Shown here in pieces: positions 31,351-39,813 of a DNA stretch of 64,000 bases; the stretch's first letter is position 1; the number at the start of each line of letters is the position of its first letter. A program made the translations under genes and the position numbers. The notes beneath the pieces were generated by a model. It saw only the letters and a program-made list of their open reading frames with translations, did not search any database and was not told where the DNA came from. Source of the stretch: Erysipelotrichaceae bacterium. GTDB taxonomy: Bacteria; Bacillota_I; Bacilli_A; Erysipelotrichales; Erysipelotrichaceae. Where the stretch lies: NCBI GenBank assembly GCA_029974225.1, contig JARKSP010000008.1, positions 1 to 64,000 on the forward strand. The letters are read 5' to 3'.

Positions 31351-32469
31351 TTATTTTAATAAATTGTTTTCCGTTTCTACATCAAAGAGATGCATTACCT
31401 TTCCCTGGAAAGTAATGTTGAACACATGTCCTGCCTGAAGATCGTTTCTCTGTTTTTGGGTTAAGCCGATTGTTGGAACTCTGACAATAAGATTAGTTTC
31501 ATCATCTGTTACTGTATGAAGGTGTATTTCAGAACCCATCATTTCATTAACTCTGACTGTACATTTAATTCCTTCATTTTCCTTAGCCAAAACAATATGT
31601 TCAGGTCTGACACCTAGAATAATCTCCTGCGGTTTAGTCTGCTGTTTCTTTAACTGCTCGCCTTTTTCGCCATCAACTAAAATCTTGGCACCAAATGCCT
31701 TTACATAATATTCACCATCTTCAAAAACTAAATCTGCTTTGAAGGTATTCATTTTTGGAGCTCCAATAAATTCAGCTACAAACAGGTTGTCTGGATGATC
31801 AAACACTTCATCAGGAGTACCGACCTGCATAATATAGCCGTCCTTCATGATGACGATTCTGTCACCTAAAGTCATAGCTTCTGTCTGGTCATGGGTAACA
31901 TAAATGAATGTTGTATCAATCCTTTTTCTCAGTAAAATGATTTCAGCACGCATCTGGTTACGTAGTTTAGCATCCAGGTTACTTAATGGTTCGTCCATCA
32001 GGAAAACCTTTGGATGACGGACCATTGCTCTACCGATTGCTACACGCTGTCTCTGTCCACCAGATAATGCTCTTGGCTTTCTGTTTAAATACTCAGTAAT
32101 GCCTAGGATTTCAGCTGCTTCAGCCACTTTCTCAAAGACTTCCTCCTGAGGAACTTTTCTGAGTCTGAGCGGAAAAGCAATATTTTCAAATACTGTTAAG
32201 TGAGGATATAACGCATAGTTCTGGAAAACCATCGAAATATCTCTGTCTTTTGGCTGTAAGTCATTGACTACAACATCATCAATTTCTATAGTGCCTTCAG
32301 AGATTTCTTCCAATCCGGCTACCATTCTTAAGGTAGTGGATTTTCCGCATCCTGACGGCCCTACAAACACCACAAACTCTTTATCGGCAATATCAAGATT
32401 GAAATCCTGAACTGCCACTACTTTATTATCATAAATTTTCTTTACATTCGTTAATTTTACTCTTGCCAT
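31351..32469 (-). CDS. sugar ABC transporter ATP-binding protein (MsmX/MalK/UgpC type)
   Basis: GPSGCGKSTTLRMVAGLEEIS; ALSGGQRQRVAIGRAMVR. Confidence 0.93.
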   Translation of the reverse strand: MARVKLTNVKKIYDNKVVAVQDFNLDIADKEFVVFVGPSGCGKSTTLRMVAGLEEISEGTIEIDDVVVNDLQPKDRDISMVFQNYALYPHLTVFENIAFPLRLRKVPQEEVFEKVAEAAEILGITEYLNRKPRALSGGQRQRVAIGRAMVRHPKVFLMDEPLSNLDAKLRNQMRAEIILLRKRIDTTFIYVTHDQTEAMTLGDRIVIMKDGYIMQVGTPDEVFDHPDNLFVAEFIGAPKMNTFKADLVFEDGEYYVKAFGAKILVDGEKGEQLKKQQTKPQEIILGVRPEHIVLAKENEGIKCTVRVNEMMGSEIHLHTVTDDETNLIVRVPTIGLTQKQRNDLQAGHVFNITFQGKVMHLFDVETENNLLK

Positions 32470-32474
32470 AATTT

Positions 32475-33338
32475 TTATCCTTTCACCGCTCCGCCGGTTA
32501 CACCTTCAACATAGTATCTCTGCAATGACATAAATAGTATTGTAATAGGTACCGCTACCAGTACACCACCAGCACAGAACATGGTATAGTTCGCTGTCAA
32601 TGACGATGGTGTAGAAATAAGATTCTGTAAACCAACCGCTACGTTCATTCCACTGGTTGTATTATGAGCGATATATTTCGCAAACATAAAGTCACCCCAA
32701 GGGCCCATGAAGGCAGTTAAGATTGTATAGATAATGATTGGTTTTGATAGAGGCATAATAATCTTGGTCAGTACCTGAAAGCGGGTTGCTCCATCAATTC
32801 TTGCTGCCTCATCCAGTGAACGAGATACGGTATCAAAGAATCCTTTAGATACATAATAGCCCATTGCACTGCTAGCTGTATAAACCAGAATTAATCCAGG
32901 AACAGAATTGGCTCCAGTTAGCCCCATGCCGCTTAAAATCTTGTATAAAACAATCATCGTGATAAATCCAGGGAACATTCCTAAAACAAGCATAATGTTC
33001 ATCAAGCCTTTTCTTCCCTTGAATCGTAATCTTGATAAAGTGTAACTCATTGTCAGTACCATCAGAGTTTGAATTACAGAAACAAAGACTGCAATAATGA
33101 AAGTGTTTTTATACCAGGTTAAGAATGCTGTTTTTGTAAATAAATTGATATAGTTATCAAATCCCCATTGCCTTGGTAAAATGTAGCCAACCTGATGAGA
33201 TGACTCACATCTGAATGATTCACATACTAGACAGAAAAATGGAAATAACCAGATAACTGAAACAACAATAAGAATTGCATAGATAAATCCATTTGATAAT
33301 CTATTCTTAAGTTTTTGACCCATATGTTTCTTTGTCAT
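32475..33338 (-). CDS. malG: maltodextrin-type ABC permease (MalG)
   Basis: EAARIDGATRFQVLTKIIMPLSKP; GGAVKG C-terminus. Confidence 0.88.
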   Translation of the reverse strand: MTKKHMGQKLKNRLSNGFIYAILIVVSVIWLFPFFCLVCESFRCESSHQVGYILPRQWGFDNYINLFTKTAFLTWYKNTFIIAVFVSVIQTLMVLTMSYTLSRLRFKGRKGLMNIMLVLGMFPGFITMIVLYKILSGMGLTGANSVPGLILVYTASSAMGYYVSKGFFDTVSRSLDEAARIDGATRFQVLTKIIMPLSKPIIIYTILTAFMGPWGDFMFAKYIAHNTTSGMNVAVGLQNLISTPSSLTANYTMFCAGGVLVAVPITILFMSLQRYYVEGVTGGAVKG

Positions 33339-34906
33339 TATGAATAATCCTCCTCATTTCTAGTTGAAGGCATTATGTTATAAACAACAACCGAAATTGA
33401 TGATACGACTACGAAAATCATAATACCTATAACTGCAGCCAGATAATATTTACTTTCTGCACCTGTTGTCAGGTTAAATAGCCAGGTGATCAATAAATCT
33501 GTATCGCCTGCTCCACCACCGCTTGTTAACAGTGCCGGGTTACCTGGCCCGCCGCCAGTCAGCAGATAGATGACGTTGAAGTTATTGATGTTGCCAATAA
33601 AGCTGGTTAATAAATAAGGTCCCGTAACAAACAGCATATAAGGCAATGTGATCCTGGTATATTGCTGGAAAACTGATGCCCCGTCTATCTGAGATGATTC
33701 ATATAAATCCTTAGGTATATTCATTAAGATGCCGGTACAAATCAGCATCGCATATGGAATCCCAATCCAGACGTTGACAATAATAACCATAGCTCTGGCA
33801 ATATCTGTAACTCCCCAGAATCTGATCAGCTGAGAAATATCCTTGATAAAACCAAGTTCCATTAACAGTCCGTTTGCCAGACCGTTATTGGCAAACATTT
33901 TAGAAATATAAAGCAAAGAAACAAACTGTGGAACAGCACTGGTCAATACTAAAATACCACGCCACAGTTTCTTTAACTTTATTCCTTTTTTGTTGATCAT
34001 AATAGCCACAAACATTCCTAAGAAATAGTTTGTGAAGGTCGCAAAGAAAGCCCAGATCAATGTCCATGATAAGATTTCCCCAAAGGCAAACGATAGGTTA
34101 TCCGAACCGACATTCATACTGAACAGGGCATTAAAGTTAGTCATTCCAACCCAGGTAAACAGATTTGAATAGCCATCATGAGCAGCGTCGTAATTTGTGA
34201 AGGCTACCAATATCATGAAGATTATCGGGAACACTGTGAAAGCCATAATTCCGGTAAGCGGAACTGCCAGCAGCGTTTTATGGAACTGATCATCTAACAA
34301 TGATTGCATATCCTCTTTAGGGGTTCTTATTTTCTTGCCTGATTTGAGAATATCTTCCATGATTCTGTTTTGCCTGACATTAATTCTCCAGGTCCAGATA
34401 AAGGAAATAATGAAGATAATTGTCAGCAAACTGTATAACATGATTTTGAACGAATCATCACCATCTACTCTGACATAGGTATCAAGGTCTGGATCATAAA
34501 CTGTTGTTGCATAGGTGTCACCAAGTGTTCTGAATTTTGATAACCAGTGTAATCCTCCAAAACACATATAGACAATAAACACAACTTCAAAAATTAAAAA
34601 TAACAGACCTCTCAGCACCTGTCCTCTGGCAATTGAGCCAAATCCCATCACAAAGAATGAAATCCTGGTTTTCCAGTCACCGTAGATAAATGTCGTGTAT
34701 ATATCAACAAATTCCTCTTTGATATAGGTAAAAAATTTCCTGATATATTTTACTACTGATACGAATATATTTAAGAACCATTTAGGAATTGCTCTGATTG
34801 CCTTGAACAGGTCGTAAATCAGTGCCTGCAGCTTATTCAATCTGAGATAATCTAAATCACTCAGGTCCTTAAAAAGATTCATATGTTTTCCTTTGTATTC
34901 AGTCAT
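33338..34906 (-). CDS. malF: maltodextrin-type ABC permease (MalF), N-terminal extension
   Basis: ESSQIDGASVFQQYTRITLPYML; NFNVIYLLTGGGP. Confidence 0.88.
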   Translation of the reverse strand: MTEYKGKHMNLFKDLSDLDYLRLNKLQALIYDLFKAIRAIPKWFLNIFVSVVKYIRKFFTYIKEEFVDIYTTFIYGDWKTRISFFVMGFGSIARGQVLRGLLFLIFEVVFIVYMCFGGLHWLSKFRTLGDTYATTVYDPDLDTYVRVDGDDSFKIMLYSLLTIIFIISFIWTWRINVRQNRIMEDILKSGKKIRTPKEDMQSLLDDQFHKTLLAVPLTGIMAFTVFPIIFMILVAFTNYDAAHDGYSNLFTWVGMTNFNALFSMNVGSDNLSFAFGEILSWTLIWAFFATFTNYFLGMFVAIMINKKGIKLKKLWRGILVLTSAVPQFVSLLYISKMFANNGLANGLLMELGFIKDISQLIRFWGVTDIARAMVIIVNVWIGIPYAMLICTGILMNIPKDLYESSQIDGASVFQQYTRITLPYMLFVTGPYLLTSFIGNINNFNVIYLLTGGGPGNPALLTSGGGAGDTDLLITWLFNLTTGAESKYYLAAVIGIMIFVVVSSISVVVYNIMPSTRNEEDYS

Positions 34907-34930
34907 ACAAACCTCCCATAAATAATAAAC

Positions 34931-34962
34931 AAGCAGGTTGGAAAAATAACCCCAACCTGCTT
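34931..34962. terminator. perfect 11-bp-stem hairpin between malE-type and malF genes
   Basis: aagcaggttgg-aaaaataacc-ccaacctgctt. Confidence 0.8.
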
Positions 34963-34985
34963 TGAATACAATTAATATTTATTAA

Positions 34986-36527
34986 TTATTTTTTGACGAT
35001 AGAGATTTCGCCAGTAGTTGCATTGTAACTTACTTCATAAGTTCCAGCAGCCAAGAAGATAATGTTGTTGTCTGGGTTAGTAGCTGGATCAGCTGGCTGA
35101 ATTAAATCTGCACCAACAGTTACAGCTGTAACGCCTTTGTCATTATCCCATGATCCTGGAGTTACAATTCTTCCGCCCATGTAATCAGATTCAGGAACTG
35201 TTACTGTGATGGTGAATGTTTCGTTTTCTTTAACCATTCTCATAGCATCATCAGTATTGTTCCAGCCATTCCAAGCACCGACAAAGATTAATCCGCTTGT
35301 ATCTAAAGCAAACAATCCATCGATAGCCTGTTTGTAAGCATCTAAAGCAGCCTGTAATTCTGCATCAGTAGTAGCTGTTTTTGCACTTGTCGCATATGCT
35401 AATGCGATATTCCACCATGAACCATGAATCTGGCCTTGTGGAGTTGCGTAAGCATTTTGTGCATTTAATGCTGCTAAAGCGATGTCTGATTTAACACTTT
35501 CTAATTGCTGAGCAGCCAAGTTAGATGGACCCCATCCTTTTAACTCAAATCTTTCAGTCTGACATTGTTCATTTGTTAAGTATAAAGCCAGTTTCTGTAA
35601 TAATGCAGCTTTCTTTGCATCAGTCTGAGGCTTAACACCCATTAATTTGTTTCCAGAGAATGAACCTAAATGGTAAGATTTTCCATCAACTGTAAATGAA
35701 GGTAGATCTGTTGCACCAAAATTGTCACCTAATGCAGCTTTAACATCACTAACTGCCCATGTACCAGAAATTAATACAGCACTTGGAATTGCAGCTGAGA
35801 AGTCAGCAGCGTTTGAAGATGAGTTATAAACTGAAGATTTTAATAACTTCTGCATACCTTTTAAAGCAATAATTCCTGCTTCTGAATTGAATGTGTCATT
35901 AACAGAAACGAATGCGCCTGACTCGTCAGTTACCCATTCACTTACTGCACCGGCAGCAAAGAAGAATGATGCATTGTACCATGCGCTTGTTTCTAATTCC
36001 ATAGAGAACATTCTGCCTGCTGCTTCGCAGTCAGCAATGATATCTTCTAATGAATCTAAGTGTTCTTCTTTAACAACACTCTTGTCATAGTACATAAAGT
36101 ATCCGTTGTCACTTGTTAACGGATAGCAATATAACTGACCATTAACAGTAGCGGCTTTAATAGAAACTTCATCATTTAATTCTCTAACCTGATCGCTGGC
36201 AGCTTCACCTAATACCTGTAAAGCGCCTGCCTGTACCAGACGTGATAACTGGTCTTGTGAGAAACTGAAGATATCTGCGCCATCTTCAACTGATGTAATC
36301 ATCAATGTAGCTGAATCAGCTTCAGAAATACCTTCAACTGTAAAGTTAAGAGTAATCCCGTTTTCTTCACAGAATCTAGCAATCTGCTGTTCAGTTAACT
36401 CTTTAACGCCTTCAGATTCACTTACCCATACAGTAATGCTATATACTTCATCTTTCGGTTTATCTTTACAACCGACAAAACCTAATAACATAAATGCTGT
36501 AAGAGCGATAATTAAAAATTTTTTCAT
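34986..36527 (-). CDS. maltodextrin-type solute-binding lipoprotein with C-terminal starch-binding-like extension
   Basis: Lipobox LGFVGC; SBP family 1; C-terminal FVGAWNGWNNTDDAMRM. Confidence 0.88.
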   Translation of the reverse strand: MKKFLIIALTAFMLLGFVGCKDKPKDEVYSITVWVSESEGVKELTEQQIARFCEENGITLNFTVEGISEADSATLMITSVEDGADIFSFSQDQLSRLVQAGALQVLGEAASDQVRELNDEVSIKAATVNGQLYCYPLTSDNGYFMYYDKSVVKEEHLDSLEDIIADCEAAGRMFSMELETSAWYNASFFFAAGAVSEWVTDESGAFVSVNDTFNSEAGIIALKGMQKLLKSSVYNSSSNAADFSAAIPSAVLISGTWAVSDVKAALGDNFGATDLPSFTVDGKSYHLGSFSGNKLMGVKPQTDAKKAALLQKLALYLTNEQCQTERFELKGWGPSNLAAQQLESVKSDIALAALNAQNAYATPQGQIHGSWWNIALAYATSAKTATTDAELQAALDAYKQAIDGLFALDTSGLIFVGAWNGWNNTDDAMRMVKENETFTITVTVPESDYMGGRIVTPGSWDNDKGVTAVTVGADLIQPADPATNPDNNIIFLAAGTYEVSYNATTGEISIVKK

Positions 36528-36585
36528 TGTTTTCTCCCTTCGAAAAAATACGTAAGATAATTATTTTTTTATCTCACCGTTATCA

Positions 36586-36614
36586 ATTATAAACCATTGT
36601 TTTTAGTAAAGCAA
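36586..36614 (-). promoter_or_regulatory. promoter of malE-type operon
   Basis: Minus strand TTGCTT - 17 nt - TATAAT. Confidence 0.7.
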
Positions 36615-36617
36615 CAG

Positions 36618-36639
36618 AAAATGTAAACGATTACATTTT
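36618..36639. promoter_or_regulatory. cre / LacI-family operator
   Basis: AAATGTAAACGATTACATTT: matches TGWAANCGNTNWCA, near-perfect palindrome. Confidence 0.75.
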
Positions 36640-36655
36640 TTTCTTTGAAAAATAA

Positions 36656-36677
36656 AAATCTTTGCTGACAAAGATTT
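36656..36677 (-). terminator. terminator after GH53 gene
   Basis: aaatctttg-ctga-caaagattt. Confidence 0.65.
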
Positions 36678-36690
36678 CTTCTTCTATTGG

Positions 36691-37776
36691 CTATAAATTC
36701 TTAATCTTCTTTACTGCCGGTAAAACATTTCCGCCATAATCAAACAGCGCCTGGTTGGTCCACTCATTGCCGCCCGGTCCTTTTTCTTCAATATATTCCA
36801 ATGCTTCAGCTGTAGCCCAGCCACAACCTTCAACCGGAATACATTCGCCACCCCAGTAGATAAATCCTTTACATTTCTCGATTGATTCAATTGTCTTCAT
36901 TAAAGCTTCAATGTATTGACATTGTCCTTCCTCACTTATTTCAAAAGGCAGGTTTTCTATCAGTTTCGAATTTAGAGCCATACCTTTTCTTTCTTTTATT
37001 TTTTCATACTCTTGATAATCTTCCATAGTAAAGCCATAGGAAGTCTCCGCAACAATCATCTCTTTACCATATCTTCTGGCCAAATCGTGCAGGTTATTCT
37101 CTAAATCATCCAATGTTCCGTGCCAGAACATATAATAGCTTAACCCAATATAATCAAAATTCCGTCCCCCTTTAGAAAAATAACTGTCAAACCACTTTAC
37201 ATACAGCTGATTGTTCCCGCCATTATCCAGATGAATCATCGTTTTAGTTTCTGGCGCAGCTTCACTGCAGGCTTTTAATCCTTCATTTACCAGGCTGACC
37301 AGATTATCAAAATAATCCGCTTTCCCCAGCGGCCATAAAAGACCATTGGTAATCTCATTGCCAATTGCTGCAATATCAGGTGACAGATTCTCTTTTTTCA
37401 GCTCCTGCAAGGTTTCGAAAGTAAAATCATATACTGCTTTTTTCAGCTGGTCCAAATCATAACTGTTCCAGGCTTTGGGCATTGTCTGTTTCCCTGGGTC
37501 AGCCCAGAAATCAGAATAGTGAAAATCCAAAAGCCATTTTAATCCGTACTTCTTACATCGTTTAGCTAATACTTTTACACACTCTAAATCACAATTTCCA
37601 GCTCCATAGGGATTTCCAAACTTATCTTTCGGGTCATTCCATAGCCTTAATCTGATTAAATTAAAGCCATTCTCCTTTAAGATTAATAAAGGATCTTTTT
37701 TTATGCCATCCTGATAATAACAGCCTCCAGCCTGTTCAATCTCCAGAACCCTGGACATGTCAGAGCCCTTAATCAT
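36691..37776 (-). CDS. GH53 family protein without signal peptide (intracellular)
   Basis: IKGSDMSRV, LRLWNDPKD, DFHYSDFWADPGKQTMPKAW; paralog of the 26969 gene. Confidence 0.88.
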   Translation of the reverse strand: MIKGSDMSRVLEIEQAGGCYYQDGIKKDPLLILKENGFNLIRLRLWNDPKDKFGNPYGAGNCDLECVKVLAKRCKKYGLKWLLDFHYSDFWADPGKQTMPKAWNSYDLDQLKKAVYDFTFETLQELKKENLSPDIAAIGNEITNGLLWPLGKADYFDNLVSLVNEGLKACSEAAPETKTMIHLDNGGNNQLYVKWFDSYFSKGGRNFDYIGLSYYMFWHGTLDDLENNLHDLARRYGKEMIVAETSYGFTMEDYQEYEKIKERKGMALNSKLIENLPFEISEEGQCQYIEALMKTIESIEKCKGFIYWGGECIPVEGCGWATAEALEYIEEKGPGGNEWTNQALFDYGGNVLPAVKKIKNL

Positions 37777-38002
37777 GGGAAAAGTCCTCAAATTCTTCCA
37801 TACTGAATCTTCTATACATATAACCGTATTTCAGCCTGATTTCTTCATTTTTTTCCAGCACTGTTTTCTCATCACCGTGAAACTGGCAGCGCAGACAATA
37901 ATATTCTTTTTTTTCAGGGTCATAAAACATATCCATATCAATATCGCGCATAAAACACTGGGGACAGCGGTAATTTAAGTCAGCTTTTCTAGCTTGAGCC
38001 AT
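37769..38002 (-). CDS. 77 aa zinc-ribbon protein
   Basis: YRCPQCFMRDIDMDMFYDPEKKEYYCLRCQF; overlaps both neighbours. Confidence 0.6.
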   Translation of the reverse strand: MAQARKADLNYRCPQCFMRDIDMDMFYDPEKKEYYCLRCQFHGDEKTVLEKNEEIRLKYGYMYRRFSMEEFEDFSHD

Positions 38003-39802
38003 GTTTCTACCTCCTGATTATTTTTTACTTTTGTACGATAGCCTAAAGTAAACATTGGACTGAAGGCATATCCCTCTTTAATATAACCTTCATAGCTTTC
38101 TGCCTGGCAACTCATTGAAACAACTGTTTCAATTGGCGGAAGTTTACATTTGACCTTTTTGGCTTCTGCTTTTTTGATTTCTCGACATTTATATTCATAA
38201 TCTATCTTTTCATCATCGACACTCAGGGCAAGTTCTGACATATCCTGGGTATATTCTGTTGTGCCGTAACAGCCAACCAGATATTCATCAATTGTAATAA
38301 CGGCATCAGGGTTGCTCAGGTCATAAACCTTTCTTTCTGTCTTTATGACACCTGTATTCTCTTCAAAGGAAATAACAGTCTGAATTTTAAAACTTAGATC
38401 AGAGAATTCAATTTCTACTGGCTCCAGTGTCAGAATTCTTTCCCTTTCCTTTTGAGAAAACCTGGCTTTACTGCGGCAGAGAGCCAGATCTGCTTCTTCA
38501 CCCTTATAAGAAACCTTGGCACTTCTTAAAGTTCCTTCACCTGCATAATGAGTAAAATAACCCGCCCGATATTTTTCCTGAATTATAAAAGGATAGGAAG
38601 CATCATGAATGTTCTTGCTTCCAATGCCGACTTCCTGCTCAACTTTAGCAACATATGGTCTTAAGTCAACGATAGCTCCCCCCCTGGTCCATATTGACAC
38701 AGACTCTCATAAACGGATCACAGTACCAGAACAGCTGCTTGCTGCTGCCATAGAGAATATCGCGCCACAAAGCACACTCAGGTTCATGATAGGTTTTTCT
38801 AGCCCGATAATAATCCGCAAACTCACTCATCGTCATATCAATTAGCTGGCCTTCTTTTTTCAGATCACCATAATATTTGCAGGCATCATTATAGGCCTTT
38901 AACAGTAATTCATATGGTTGTTCCCAGCGCCCCTTCTTATTCATCCAGCCCGGTCCGACAAACATCATGTTGTAGCTGTAACCATTGTTAAACTTTTCCA
39001 GATAACGATACTGATCAACGAGATTGTAAAAATAAGGGAACTCCCAGGTTTTACTGTCATAAATCATCCCCCGCAGAATGTTTTGCGGATGAGTTCCAAA
39101 GTTTGAACCATTGCCATCGTAACAGGCTAAAAGGTCTCGGGAAAGATGGGGAATAGCCACAATTCCACTGTCTTCTTCCTTACTGGCGGCTGGAGCATGG
39201 GTATTTTGCTTAGAAGGAATCCATGGCGCCCATGGTCCGCCATCCATAAAAGTATACCAGCTGTTATTACAGGTGTGATAAGCCTTCGGTCCCTCTTCCC
39301 AGCAGGTGGCTATGGCACATTTAACCATTGGATATTTCGTTTTAATATAATTAATCGTAAAAGCATCCAGATAATATGAACCTGTTGACTGAGGATAAAA
39401 ACCGAATTTCTGATAGAATTTATCAAAAACATCATCTATGATTGCCATCTTGTCTTCCCTGGAAAACATCCAGATACAGAAATCCCTGGTCTGATACTTT
39501 TCACGGAACTGCTGGCATGGTAAACCAAGTAGTGTAAGTGCAATTTCATCACCGTATACCTGATGATCATGTCTGGCTATTGCTATGGCCTCATCGTTGA
39601 ACAGACTTGAGTAAGTCATCTGTATGGTTGTTTTAAGACCATTTTTATGAGCACATTGCTGCTGCGTTTTAAAGATCTCCAGACTTTCCTGCAGCAGAGA
39701 TTCGTTTGTCAGATTTTCCTTATGCCCATGACCGGTAATGGTCGCTGAATATTCAGGCACCATTTCCGGACGATGAACGATATTTAAAATAAATTCACTC
39801 AT
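37975..39802 (-). pseudogene. single ~640 aa protein of unknown function split into two ORFs by a frameshift at a G7 tract
   Basis: ORFs 38666..39877 and 37975..38700 overlap at C7 (38678-38684); removing one G gives VNMDQGGAIVDLRPYVAKVEQEVG in frame. Confidence 0.75.
38678..38684 (-). repeat. G7 homopolymer (minus strand) at the frameshift site
   Basis: Forward gctCCCCCCCtgg. Confidence 0.95.
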
Positions 39803-39813
39803 TCTTTCCCCTT

